A stretch of DNA of 64,000 nucleotides from Lolium rigidum (taxonomy: Eukaryota; Streptophyta; Magnoliopsida; Poales; Poaceae), in the NCBI RefSeq assembly GCF_022539505.1, contig NC_061510.1, forward strand, positions 277,780,330 through 277,844,329, written 5' to 3'. The stretch's first letter is position 1, and each line of letters begins with the position of its first letter. Both the position numbers and the translations under genes were made by a program. The notes below the pieces were generated by a model, which saw only the letters and a program-made list of their open reading frames with translations, was not told the DNA's origin and ran no database searches. Positions 46,001-57,019 of the stretch are shown here, in pieces.

Positions 46001-49000
46001 AAGGACCTGATACAAATAGGGATATGGAGAGTAATATAAGAATCACGAGTTGCATGCATAATATACTCAATATTCACTAATATTTCCATGGATTGTGCAA
46101 CATATTTAAAAACAAAATCATATAAAGAATTTTCCTGATATACCCAAACAAGTCACAAAGGCATATGAGCATTTCTATTGTGTAAGAAGTTTCTCATAGT
46201 ATTTATTGGAACTTCTCCAGCATTCCAAAATAAACTAACAAAATAACTGAATTTTTCAGGGAGCACGGGAATTTTTCTTATGCTGTGTTTGAATGCATAG
46301 AAACTGGGCATGGAATTGGAATTTGGCCCAATTCCGCAAATTATGCCGTTTGGACTGCGCTATGAATTGATACGTGGAAAGATAGCTCAATTCCGAGCAC
46401 CCCCACCTCGCGTGCAAACCGAGCGCACAACTTTCCGAGGTCTCAGCCTCGGAAAGGCTCGGAAAGTGCGTGGCTGCCTCCCTCCCGTCTCCCTCCCCGC
46501 GTTCCCCACTTCCCTGTCCCACCTCCCTGCCGCCGCGTTCCCCAGCCACCGCCGCCGCGTTCCCTCGCCCCCGCCGCCGCGTTCCCCCCGCCCCCGCCGC
46601 CGCGTTCCCTCGCCCCCGCCGCCGCTTCCCCGCCCCCGCCGCCAGGTGCCCCCGCCGTCGCGTTCCCCGCCCCCGCCGCCACGTTCCACCCCCCGCCTCC
46701 AGGTGCCACCGCCGCTGCGTTCCCCTGCCCCGCCTCCCTTTCATCTCCCTCCTCGCGCCCGTCGTCGACTCGCCATTTGCCCCTGCTCCGGCCGCCACAT
46801 GCCCCTGCGCCCGTCGCTGCAAGCTCCCCTACGCCCGCCGCTTTCCCCCACCGCGTTCGCCTCCCACTCGTCGCTCCGGTGCTGCTCCGGCCTCTCCCGT
46901 CTCCGGCGCTGCTCCGGCCTCAAGATCTGTTATGCTGTGTTTAGATTGAACAAGAAATACATGATTTATTTTTATGTATAAAATTGTCCAAATTCAACAA
47001 AATATAACATTCCATACTTTGTACATCCAAATAGGATTTGGAATTGGTCACACCATTTGATTCCAACACCAAATTCTAAACACATCCAAACAATAGAACT
47101 GAATTAGAAGCCAATTCATTTCCTTCTCTGATTTGGAATCTTAGTCCAATTCAATTCCATGCCAACTTTCTATACATCCAAACACAGCATTAGACCATTT
47201 GGACACAATACATGGTTTCAATATCTATTGCAAACAAGGAAAGGAGAGATGATTTAGCGGGCTGACTGGCATCTCACACAGAGAGGCCCAAATTGGTTAG
47301 ACCATTTGTCGGGCTGTCTTTTTCACGCCTCCTGTTCCCCCATCTATTGTTGTTGTTTCTAAAAAAATATTGTTGTTTCTTTTGATACTATTCATTCATG
47401 ATAAATACATGCATAATTCTGTAATATATATGACAAAAAATGGAATTCATGAACATTTGTTTTTAGATACAAGAACAGTTTGTTCTGAAGTACATAAACA
47501 TGTCTTTTGAAATGCAGAGACATTTTTTAAAGTGGAATCTTCAATAGCAACGACATCAAATTGATATAGAAGATCCCAAAAAAAATTGCAAGCTTGTGGT
47601 CATTATAAACGTTAGCCTAATCAAAAAGTGTGAGAGATCATACATACACCAACAATAGCCTAATAAAAAGATGTTTGATAAAAAAAAAAATTGAAACTAG
47701 GCAAAAGCTTTGCCTTTTATATTGATATAGAAGGAGCAAATACAGAGGCCTAGGCCAACCGAAAAGGGAGAAACACGGGATGCATGTGGCCAACTATTTA
47801 TAGAATACTTATAAAAGAGAAATAGGACATACGATAAATCTCACAATAAGAAGAAGTCATACGCCGCACACTATCCAAACTGGGACAAAAACTCTCTGAT
47901 AAGGCATTACAGCATGTTGGCGCCAATTCCGTCATCTCCTCATGTTGCGAGATTAATTTTTTTTGTCCTTTAAATATCCTATTACCTCTCTTCTTCATCT
48001 TTTGGGAATATTCAAATCACTCGATTATGATTTACCTTCATGTTTTATGCAGAATCTGGCATGGTATGTGCTAGTCTATTTTTCAAAGTGTTTGGTTACC
48101 ATCAAATCGAAAAATGCGTGCAGTCGAAATTAAAGCATGTAAATAGCACCAAGGCTTCTAGAAAACTTTTTGGTGTTTTGTTTCATATGAGAAAGTGGCC
48201 ATCCATTTCCCAGAGTCCCACCCACTCCCAATCCCATTCTGTCAACCCAACCTATGTGACTTTTCATGGTCGCTCCTGCTGACCTGTTGTGATAGCACCT
48301 ATGTCACCTTTGGCATTATTGCCAGAAGAGACTAGTTTTTTTCGTACCACAAGTAGTGCTTGAGAAATAACTCCAATACCTTCCTAGCCGTACGTAGCAT
48401 TAAAATCAAGGTGTAATCTTAGGTTTTGTTGCTGGGCGATATCAACCAGCTGATATATGTTGCTGTGGGAAGCCAATTAGTCAAGTGCAAAAGATAAGCC
48501 AGCTGGAATATTCTATATATTATTGTGAAGAAAAAAACGCTCATTGGATAGATAACTAAAAACAAAATCATCTCCTAAGAACATGGAGTTGGAGTACGTG
48601 TGTACCAGAATCTCAATGGGGCCGAAGATGAGGACGGTGTAGAAGCGCTTGATGTAGGAGTCGGCGAGGAACGCTGCTGGGATGGAGAACATCTGGAGCG
48701 AGGCGAAGAAGTTGCTGGCCGTCGTGGAGGCCTCCGCTACCCCCATGTGCATCGTGCCGCGGAGGTAGCTCACCAGGTTCATGATGCTGGCTATGTTGGC
48801 AGCATTGCTGAGCAGCACCAGAGCTGCAGTATAGATCGTCGAACAAACAATTAGATCCAAGGGGAAGCATGAATTAAGATTCTTGGTGAGTTTAATTAAT
48901 GTAAACGCAGCTATCAAACCCGGAGTGAGGTGCTGCTGACTAGCTAGCTACTTAGCTAGTTAGCAGGAGAAAAGGGTGCAAGAAAATCCAAATCGATTGT

Positions 49001-49307
49001 TTTCATATGGGTGACTGAAGTATGCGTTTAGTTAGCAAAAACCTCACGAAAAAATATCTTCCATAACCACTTGACGCAGCAAGTCAAGACTAGAATTATA
49101 AAGAATGTTATAAGTGTTGACTAATCAGTTGGGCAAAGGCCATAGGAGTGAGCAAATTAAGCATGCGAGGAACCGAGAAGAAGGCACCGATCATTCAGTA
49201 TGCTTGTGATCCTTACCGTGAATGAAGATTGAAGCTCTTACTCCGCCATGCCTTTTGGTGTTAACCGGCCTCCCCCTCCAGTCGACGAGCCCTGATGAGC
49301 TGCCCAT
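43074..49307 (-). CDS. NPF (NRT1/PTR) family transporter, NPF4-like, five exons
   Basis: Exons 49217-49307, 48606-48823, 44222-44659, 44021-44142 and 43074-43944 join in phase at GT-AG sites into 579 aa, the usual NPF length. NPF proteins are 12-helix proton-coupled importers of nitrate, peptides or hormones, mostly at the plasma membrane. Landmarks are VDWRGRPV near the N-terminus, FLADSYIKRF between early helices, LGGDQFD, FFNWYTFAVSSGG, the central cytoplasmic loop in exon 4, LYDRFIVPALRRITG, and LGVVDVTSFVGLLEFFYSEA near helix 10. The short N-terminus and RASIFIHG region look like the NPF4 clade. The ExxER proton-coupling motif usual in helix 1 is not readable. Intron 2 is about 3.9 kb and holds a Tourist-like element and a LINE tail. 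The substrate cannot be inferred. Confidence 0.9.
46281..47189. mobile_element. Tourist-like PIF/Harbinger element in NPF intron 2, with GC-rich cargo
   Basis: The left end TGCTGTGTTTGAATGCATAG and the inverted right end TGCTGTGTTTGGATGTATAG start an inverted repeat of about 40 bp. TTA flanks both sides (46278-46280 and 47190-47192). The centre (about 46480-46920) is a GC-rich minisatellite-like block foreign in composition to both ends. The long ORFs there (up to 223 codons) are repetitive and read open on both strands, so they are not called. Confidence 0.75.
46520..46740. repeat. GC-rich minisatellite, about 20-22-bp unit
   Basis: Degenerate units of the type GCGTTCCCTCGCCCCCGCC repeat about ten times with AGGTGCCCCCGCC variants, inside the Tourist-like element. 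Confidence 0.7.
47682..47790 (-). mobile_element. LINE 3'-end fragment in NPF intron 2
   Basis: The minus strand reads TATATTGATATAAAAGG-type sequence, then GGCAAAGCTTTTGCC, the same 15-base near-palindrome as in the LINE tail at 42332-42453. The homopolymer beyond it is a T run on the minus strand rather than A, and no duplication was found, so the assignment is partial. Confidence 0.4.
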
Positions 49308-49321
49308 GCTCTCTGTGCTCT

Positions 49322-49354
49322 CCTCCCTGCTCCCTCTCTCTCTGTCTCTCTCTC
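49322..49354 (-). promoter_or_regulatory. GA-repeat 5' leader of the NPF gene
   Basis: The minus strand reads GGAGAGAGAGACAGAGAGAG within about 50 bases upstream of the ATG. GA/CT runs are common in plant 5' UTRs and can bind GAGA-type (BBR/BPC) factors. A role here is inferred from position. Confidence 0.4.
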
Positions 49355-50570
49355 CTTTGTAGTTGGCTGCCGATGCAATGGCTCCGTCTGTCAAGCTGTG
49401 TGTCAGGCAATTTTTCTTAATAAAGTCAGTGGTGGCGTATGTGGAAGGCAGACGAAAAAGAAGACACTGTCCAATTGAGCAGAAACGGAGCAATAGCCAC
49501 CGTTTCCGGCCATGGAAAGTCCAGGAAGTCAGTGAAACGGCACCAACTAGTATGAGAACAGAGCGATCGGCTATAGTTACTCATTTCTAATTACAGGTAG
49601 GAGTACAATGTAGTGGACGAGCTCAAAAGGAGCTTTTCATTAAAGAAATGGAAATCAGATTTCAATGTTTCAGAAAATTCAGAAAAAATCCTTTGTAGAC
49701 AATGACGTACACATAAAGCGTGCAAAATCTTAATGTGAAATAATTCATATTTTAGGCTAAACAAAAATAATAAAAGTGTGGTTCTAACTATGGTGAATAG
49801 TGCATATTTCAAAACTATAAAAAAGTTCAGATTATGCCATGTTTATGTAGCCTAGAATATAAAGAATTCCAAATTGAGATTTTCCGCATTTTGATAGTAC
49901 ATTATTGACTACATCTAAAAAATAGGGATTTTTAAAAACTGTAAATATGATTTTTGAATGTTTGAACACAAAGGGCTCCTTGGAGATCGTCTCCATTTGT
50001 CTCCTCTAGGTGTGTATATTTGCCATGTAGCTATTATTTTTTCAATCGAAATCACATTTAAAGTTTTGAGTTCTTTTACGGTGATTGGCATGGAACCTGA
50101 TTTCGTGTGGTCCCTTTCAGTTAACATTTTCGTGACCGTTGATTAAAATATTAATCAATTTGATTTAATTTATTTAGAAAGGGTCAGATGACGTTAGCCG
50201 TTTCGGGGACATCGCAAATCTCCTGTGCTAGGGTCCGCCACTGACGGCTCGCCCATCCACCGCGCCGCCACTCGCCTCCACCCGACCGACCGCTTGCCAT
50301 TTTGCCCCACCGTCGGCTCATCGCTCAACCCCACCGCCAACTCGCCTCTCCACCCCGTCGTAGAGGATATGTGTTGCATTTCATATATCTTCGCGAAATT
50401 CATACACAGGTAGAACGCTTATGTCCTATGTCCAGTTCAGTCGGCTTGGCACTGGGAAGACGCAGCAGTAGATGAGCCTGAGAAGAGCGCAGAATAAATC
50501 CGTGAGGTGAACGACATCACGGGTGATAGAAAGCGGAGGTGGAGCGATCGATCTAGGTTTAGAGCGCCAA
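49355..50570. other. Upstream flank of the NPF gene, no further gene seen
   Basis: Mostly AT-rich, and presumably includes the NPF promoter. A GC-richer stretch at 50184-50360 has no supported coding capacity. Confidence 0.45.
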
Positions 50571-50820
50571 CGGGTCTGATACCATGAAAATGTGGAAGGG
50601 TAGTAGGGTATCGCACACCTCCTCAATGGAGTTGCACTTGTATTTATTAGGTAGATTTATATTACATCAGGAGTACAGAGGGGTACAGGGTACAAGTACA
50701 GGTCGTAAATATGATTTCAGAAATGAGCCAGACCTATTAGTTTTTACCAAGTTGAGTGTATCTATTTGTTACATGCTATGCATACGAGAAATTAATAGTT
50801 TCAGTGTTGGCACAGCAGCA
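50571..50820 (-). mobile_element. Fragment of a copia-type or TRIM LTR with primer binding site
   Basis: The minus strand reads TTTTCA immediately followed by TGGTATCAGACCCG (50571-50584), a near match to the initiator tRNA-Met primer site. The LTR-like part extends right to about 50820 and contains AATAAA-like TTAATAAATACAAG in the expected orientation. No second LTR or coding domain was found. Confidence 0.45.
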
Positions 50821-51758
50821 CAAACATTCTTGCAGGTCTAGCTTTTCTAATTGGCAGCAGATTCCCATAATTGAATCTAAGAACAAGTACTATGGTAATG
50901 TAGATTTTTATTTCTTAACAAATGAGCTATATCTAAGTACCGGTACCATCAGGTGTTGAGAATTGAATCCAAGCATACCGTGTGGTATTTGGTAACCATT
51001 TTAAGGGAATGCTTTACACATTGCACTCATATCCATCTGAATTAAACCACAATCCTTAATGGACAGTTATTTATTCTTCATTTGTTTGCTTGCCTATGAT
51101 CTATTTCGATAGTTGTTTAATGTAGCCTTTTAAAAGGTGTTTATCATTTTGGAATGTGCTGAAGGGATGTATAAATTGTTGCCTGATCCTGTACTAATCA
51201 TAGTGCTTTATATCGATTGTTTCCTCATTACATCATCTTATTACGTGTGGGATCTAATCATCATATTATTACGCCCGGAATCTAATCAGTTCGACTTGTT
51301 CAGAATTTCAATACGAAAAACGGGGGCTTAAAACCTAAGAAATGAATTATCATATTGGCAAATATTTTTATCACCGGTATGTGAAATAAACATTGGCATG
51401 AGCTCCACACTATCATACGTCAAGGTGCACATAACAATAGAGGGATATAGATTTCAGCAAAAAAAAAATTCTATCCATGAAATCTTCAATCTCCTATCCC
51501 TAAAACTGAATTTTGGGAAGCAGATTAGGGAAGTTGCTGGAGATGTTCTAAACAAGAATTCCGCTCATGCTGAGAAAATGTAGCGTGCGTCTTCAGCTAT
51601 CCAAAGAACATTTCGCCAACAGGTCAACACCGGTCCATGCTACACAAGGATCAAATTGTTTTTTGCAACATACTCGTATCGCACTAGTCATACTTACAAG
51701 TTACACCAGACGCAAGAAGTAGCAGGGGATATACTATGCACCTACTGCAGGAAGCATG
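50821..51758. other. Intergenic sequence left of the GNAT gene
   Basis: AT-rich with no supported ORF. The GNAT 3' UTR should lie at its right end. Confidence 0.45.
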
Positions 51759-53482
51759 TCATTGCTGTTCTACCTGAGGATCATGAATCGGCAGGTCTTT
51801 TATCATCAGAACACGCCTCCTCCTCCCCACCCAGGTGACCCACCCAGGATCCCTTGCCACCACCCTGTACCCTGCCTTGGAGTAGAGTCCCCGAGCACTG
51901 CTGTCGTCCTCGTATGCCCTCAGAGCCATGAAGCTCTGCCTCCACTCTAGCGCCAGCACCTCGCACGCTTTGAGCAGCGCCGTGCCTACCTTCCTCCTCC
52001 TGGACGTGTAAGAACCGAACCCAGCAGCAATTTTAGACCGTTCATGCGTTGCATCGAGATCTTAAGCATACTTGCTATACTGAATACCTGAATGATGGCA
52101 GCACTGCTATTCCTGATACGTAGAAGTACTCCTGGACGCCTTGGAGGTTACTCAGGATGTCGCCTTCATCCTGCACCGTGCAGTCCACAACCCCGATGAT
52201 GTTCTCAAATGGTGCCTGGAGCAGCTGCGTGGACGCATCAGCTTCTTCTGCCACCAAACAGGCATACCTAAAATAGGGCATGGTTCAGCGAAAATGTTGC
52301 AGGTAAAATGAGCGTCCAGGATCGATCGTCTTCACTAGTCCTAAGACATGGGTTTCCATGTCATCAGTAGGATACTGGGATACCTCAAATTAACATACTT
52401 CGGTGCTCTAGCTAACAGGTCACAATGTCTGTGTTTTGGGTGATATACTACTTTGAGAATGTCTCCGTCCCTTGTACGAAATGACGAATACTGAATTGTA
52501 CAGCTTCGTAGCAAATAATACAGTCTACTTTACAGTTTCTGTAAATTTACTTCCTCAAACACATTTGGGCAATGTACTAATCATCCTCTGAATTCTGCCT
52601 AGAGACTTAGGTTCATGATTTAGGATCCAAAAATGAACATACAAGAAAATGCAGAAACATGAACTCTATTCAAGCATAGGATACATTATACTATAAGATA
52701 AACATGTGAAGACTGAAGAGCACCTGAACAAGTGTTGAGATCCGCAGCAGGAAAAAACAAGAAACTGAACAGCGGTCTGCTGCATAATTAAAACAGTAAC
52801 CACCTTGTTCAAGATTTAGTGCGGTTAATTGTACGTGAAACTCTGTAATATTTACTAAATTAACCTTTACAACCATAGCCTTACCACAAAATATTCGTAT
52901 TTAAAGAATTTTACCATCAATTTGGAATCAGGGATATCAAGAACATCACCTGTCAGGAGGCGAATTCCTCAGTTTGTAGATAAGCGCTGCCAACACCTCT
53001 GCCTAATCTTGACCAATTCAAGCAACAATCTTTATCAAAATGCGCGAACATGTATGATGCCTAGTGAAGATGAAATCGTTTGATGTGATGCATACTTTGA
53101 AGAAATCGAAGAAGAAGTCGTTGAAGAGCGCGACGGGGACATGGAAGGCCTCCGCCTGCACGAGCGCCACCCGCCGCATCTCTTCGCCGACCCGCCCCAT
53201 CCGCCGCACTCCCCAACCAGCCGTCCTCGTCAGGTAAAGCTCCTCCTTGTCCTCCGTACCGCCTACAGCGCCCACCTCCTCCTTTGTGGGCATACAAGGG
53301 AGTCGCCCTCTTCTGGCAAGGAGGGTCTTCTTGGTGCCGCCATGGCAGCCGGTCTTGAGAGAAAGAGGATTGCGGGCTGTTCTTGATAGGGCTGTGGCGG
53401 TGATTCTAGACTGGGAGGTGGAGGAGGAGGAGGAGGAGGGAAGGGATTGGGGTAGAAGCGGGGATGGTCGGAGCGCGGCCAT
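51759..53482 (-). CDS. Plastid-type GCN5-related N-acetyltransferase (GNAT), four exons
   Basis: Exons 53096-53482, 52950-53002, 52088-52267 and 51759-51999 join in phase at GT-AG sites into 286 aa. The start is the ATG at 53480-53482 (MAALRPSPLLPQ), because the in-frame triplet further upstream at 53504-53506 is TTG. The first 60 or so residues are rich in Ser, Thr and Arg and lack acids, like a chloroplast transit peptide. The GNAT fold is shown by IIGVVDCTVQ and YFYVSGIAVLPSFR (beta-4 region), then RRRKVGTALL (about 207-216), which fits the acetyl-CoA pyrophosphate-binding pattern R/Q-x-x-G-x-A, and ALRAYEDDSSARGLYSKAGY. Plastid GNATs acetylate N-termini or lysines of stromal proteins. The substrate here is unknown. 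Confidence 0.88.
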
Positions 53483-53841
53483 GGTTGCTGCTGCTGGTGG
53501 CCGCAAAACTCGTGATGGCAGTGATGGGATTTTAGGCCGGTGTGGCGTGTGTCGGTGTGTACCGTCCAGTCCACTAATAAAAATAAAAATCAGTTTTAAG
53601 ACAATGCCAAACTAACGAAAAACTGTTTAGAAAATTGTTGGCAACTAAAGGATGCACGTCATTTAGCATCAAAAGGTGATGATTTGAAAGTTTGTCATGG
53701 TTTTTGTAGTAACCTTATATGGTAGAAAGTCAAGTAAATTTTAACATATTACCAAATTCTTATGAATGATTCTTCTCAAAATCATTAGGACGCATGTTCG
53801 GTATTTTTCATAGATAGTACAATACAAATGATGACTCCATG
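53483..53841. other. Upstream flank of the GNAT gene
   Basis: Presumed GNAT promoter and leader up to the LINE-like insertion that starts at about 53842. No other feature seen. Confidence 0.45.
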
Positions 53842-54522
53842 ATGATCCCTACCCATACCCTTGCGACCCCGTGCAGCGATGGCGTTGCGTCGCCCTGGGG
53901 ATCCGGCCGTTGGGCGCTCCAGCCTCCCTCCCCATTGTCCTCTCCTCCCTCCTCCGTCGTCGAAGGCGTCACCGACCAAAGGTTACGTCGTGTGGCGGGG
54001 CGTCTGCTGGGAGCGGCAAGGGGTGCGAGGTGCCGCCTCCTCACCCATGCATCCGGTATGATGCGCGGTGACGGCGGCTGGAGGCAACGACATCCAGCGG
54101 AGTTGCCGCATCATCTGGCAGGGCTCCGAGGTGGTGGCACTGGACATGGTTACGGCAAATTACTCCTCCAGAGGTAGGCGGCCACGTTGGGATCTGGTGT
54201 GGGGGGTATTGGGATCCCACACCAATCTCCGGAGGTGAAGATCTAGTCGACTATGAGCTTGGGGTGACGAGGCAGCCGATGAAAACCACGCTTCGACCTT
54301 GGTCTTGCTGGACGACGGTGGCATCGTTTCGCGCCGTTAACTTATCGAAGGCTTTGTGTTTGCTTCTCTCATGATTACACTTGGGAGCGGAGGTTCTTGC
54401 AGGTTGTTGCCCGGTAGCGTGGGCGCTACTAGCTTGGTTTCAATAGATAATGTAGTCCCATGGTCCCTGCTTGATGAATGACTTCATTCATCTGGCCGAA
54501 GCGTCGTGTTCAGACAAGGGGT

Positions 54523-56114
54523 TGATACGTCTCAAACGTATCTATAATTTCTTATGTTCCATGCTAGTTTTCTGACAATACTCACATGTTTTATACATAC
54601 TTTACATCATTTATATGCATTTTCCGGCACTAACCTATTAACGAGATGCCGAAGCATCAGTTCCTGTTTTGTGCTGTTTTTGGTTTCAGAAATCATACAC
54701 AGGAAATATTCTCGGAATTGGACGAAACGAACGCCCAGGGTCTTATTTTTCCACGGAGCTTCCAGAAGACCGAAGAGGATACGAAGTGGGACCACGGGGC
54801 GCCGACACCACAAGGCCGCGCGGCCAGGGGGGCCGCGCCGCCCTATGGTGTGGGGCCCCCATGCCTCCTCCGACTCTGCCCTTCCGCCTACTTATACTCT
54901 CCGTCGCGAAAACCCTATTACCGAGAACCACGATACGGAAAAAGTTCCAGAGACGCCGCCGCCGCCAATCCCATCTCGGGGGATTCAGAGATCACCTCCG
55001 GCACCTCGCCGGAGAGGGGAATCATCACCCGGAGGACTCTACAACACCATGATCGCCTCCGGACTGATGTGTGAGTAGGTCATCCTTGGAATATGGGTCC
55101 ATAGCAGTAGCTAGATGGTTGTCTTCTCCTCATTGTGCTATCATGTTAGATCTTGTGAGCTCCCTATCATGATCAAGATCATCTATTTGTAATGCTACAT
55201 GTTGTGTTTGTTGGGATCCGATGAATATGGAATACAATGTCAAGTTGATTATCAATCTATCATATATGTGTTGTTTATGTTCTTGCATGCTCTCCGTTGC
55301 TAGTAGAGGCTCTGGCCAAGTTGATACTTGTGACTCCAAGAGGGAGTATTTATGCTCGATAGTGGGTTCATGCCTCCACTGAATCTGAGACAGTGACAGA
55401 AAGTTCTAAGGTTGTGGATGTGCTGTTGCCACTAGGGATAAAACATCAATGCTTTGTCTAAGAATATTTGTGTTGATTACATTACACACCATACTTAATG
55501 CAATTGTCTGTTGTTTGCAACTTAATACTCGGAAGGGGTGCGGATGCTAACCCGAAGGTGGACTTTTTAGGCATAGATGCATGCTGGATAACGGTCTATG
55601 TACTTTGTCGTAATGCCCTAATTAAATCTCATAGTAGTCATCATGATATGTATGTGCATTTTTATGCCCTCTCTATTTGTCAATTGCCCAACTGTAATTT
55701 GTTCACCCAACATGCTACTTATTGGAGAGACACCACTAGTTAACTGTGGACCCCGGTCCATTCTTTTACATCTGAAATACAATCTACTGCAAACTCTGTT
55801 CTTTGTTGTTCTTCGCAAACAAACATCATTTTCCACACCATACGTTTAATCCTTTGTTTACAGGAAGCCGGTGAGATTGACAACCTCACTGTTAAGTTGG
55901 GGCAAAGTATTTTGATTGTGTTGTGCAGGTTCCACGTTGGCGCCGGAATCCCTGGTGTTGCGCCGCACTACACTCCTTCACCAACAACCTTCACGTGGCC
56001 TTCATCTCCTACTGGTTCGATAGCCTTGGTTTCTTACTAAGGGAAAACTTGCTGATGTACGCATCACACCTTCCTCTTGGGGTTCCCAACGGACGTGTGT
56101 CTCACGCGCTATCA
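54523..56114 (+). repeat. 5' LTR
   Basis: 1592 bp, begins TGATACGTCTCAAACG and ends CGCTATCA. It has a GC-rich inverted repeat at about 54805-54857, followed by a TATA-like CTACTTATACTC near 54890. Confidence 0.93.
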
Positions 56115-56125
56115 AGCAATTTTTC

Positions 56126-56142
56126 TGGCGCCGTTGCCGGGG
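56126..56142 (+). other. Primer binding site complementary to tRNA-Asp(GTC)
   Basis: TGGCGCCGTTGCCGGGG is the exact complement of the plant tRNA-Asp 3' end including CCA. It lies 11 bases inside the 5' LTR. Confidence 0.85.
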
Positions 56143-56194
56143 AGATCAAGACACGCTGCAAGGGGAGTCTCTCACATCCAATCTCTTTACTTTG

Positions 56195-56350
56195 TTTATT
56201 GTCTTGCTTTACTTTATTTTATTTACTGCTTTGTTTGCTTTCTCTGTATCAAAAATACAAAAAAAATAGTTACTTACTTTACTTTATTTACTGTCTTGTT
56301 TGCGTTCTTTATATCAAAAACACAAAAAAATTAGTTACTTGCATTTACTT
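56195..56350 (+). repeat. Leader tandem duplication, about 65-bp unit
   Basis: TTTACTTTATTTACTG, then TTGTTTGC, TATCAAAAA-ACAAAAAAA and TAGTTACTT, occur twice in tandem between the primer site and the ORF, with part of a third copy. Confidence 0.5.
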
Positions 56351-56374
56351 TATTTACCTTTTGTTTATTTCATC

Positions 56375-57019
56375 ATGCTTCCCCCTAGGTTCACTTTGAA
56401 AGATATACCAGTAGGGCGTGGGTCTATCATAGGAAGAGATAATACAGAAGAATTTTTCACTCATGTTAGTACGGTTAAAGATTTTGAAGATAGACACTTG
56501 GCAGAACTTGCTCCTACTTATGAAATTGCTACTGCCTCTTTAGTACACATGTTGGAAGCTAGATTCGTTAATCTTAATCCTATAATGCAACATATGTTTC
56601 TTACACTCGGTGATATGGAAGAAGGAGAAAAGAAAGATTTTGTTTTAGAAACCCTTCTTAGAGAATTTGGAGATGTAGCTAGAGAAGCTAGGAAAGTCTT
56701 TATTAAACATAAGATGCTTGGGTGTTTTACCAATTTTGCAAATACCCTTGAAAAGATGGAAAAAGATAGGATAAAGTACACTAATAAAACCAATTGTGAG
56801 GGGGAGATTAAAGTACCAATACCTCTTAAGCTCATAGGAATGCATGAGGCACTAGAAAAGAATTTTGATTGGATTGTTCCTGAAAATTTATTTGAGGAGG
56901 ATAGTAAGCCTAAAAGTAATGAAAGGGGAGCCTCTGAAACTTACATAGACAAGATACAATGCATTGTTGAGAAAACTCCCAACTCTAATGTTGATGCTTC
57001 ATCTCTTGATAATACTTGA
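56375..57019 (+). CDS. Intact ORF of the non-autonomous LTR element, unidentified (gag position)
   Basis: ATG at 56375 (MLPPRFTLKDIPVG), 214 codons, uninterrupted. It lies where gag is expected, downstream of the primer site. The protein is acidic and mostly helical in character (HLAELAPTYEIATASLVHML, EKKDFVLETLLREFGDVARE), without a zinc knuckle or protease motif, so I do not recognise a gag domain with certainty. Its last residues, NVDASSLDNT, match the tail of the protease frame in the element at 1-4189 (DVDASSLDFT). That suggests an internal deletion that brought an upstream ORF and the ancestral C-terminal codons together in frame. Intactness hints at constraint or recent insertion. Confidence 0.6.
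   Translation: MLPPRFTLKDIPVGRGSIIGRDNTEEFFTHVSTVKDFEDRHLAELAPTYEIATASLVHMLEARFVNLNPIMQHMFLTLGDMEEGEKKDFVLETLLREFGDVAREARKVFIKHKMLGCFTNFANTLEKMEKDRIKYTNKTNCEGEIKVPIPLKLIGMHEALEKNFDWIVPENLFEEDSKPKSNERGASETYIDKIQCIVEKTPNSNVDASSLDNT

Noticed and set aside
46256..46981. ORFs of 188 and 223 codons on opposite strands
   Set aside because: They are translations of the CCGCCG minisatellite in a Tourist-like element, Arg/Pro-rich with no family signature.
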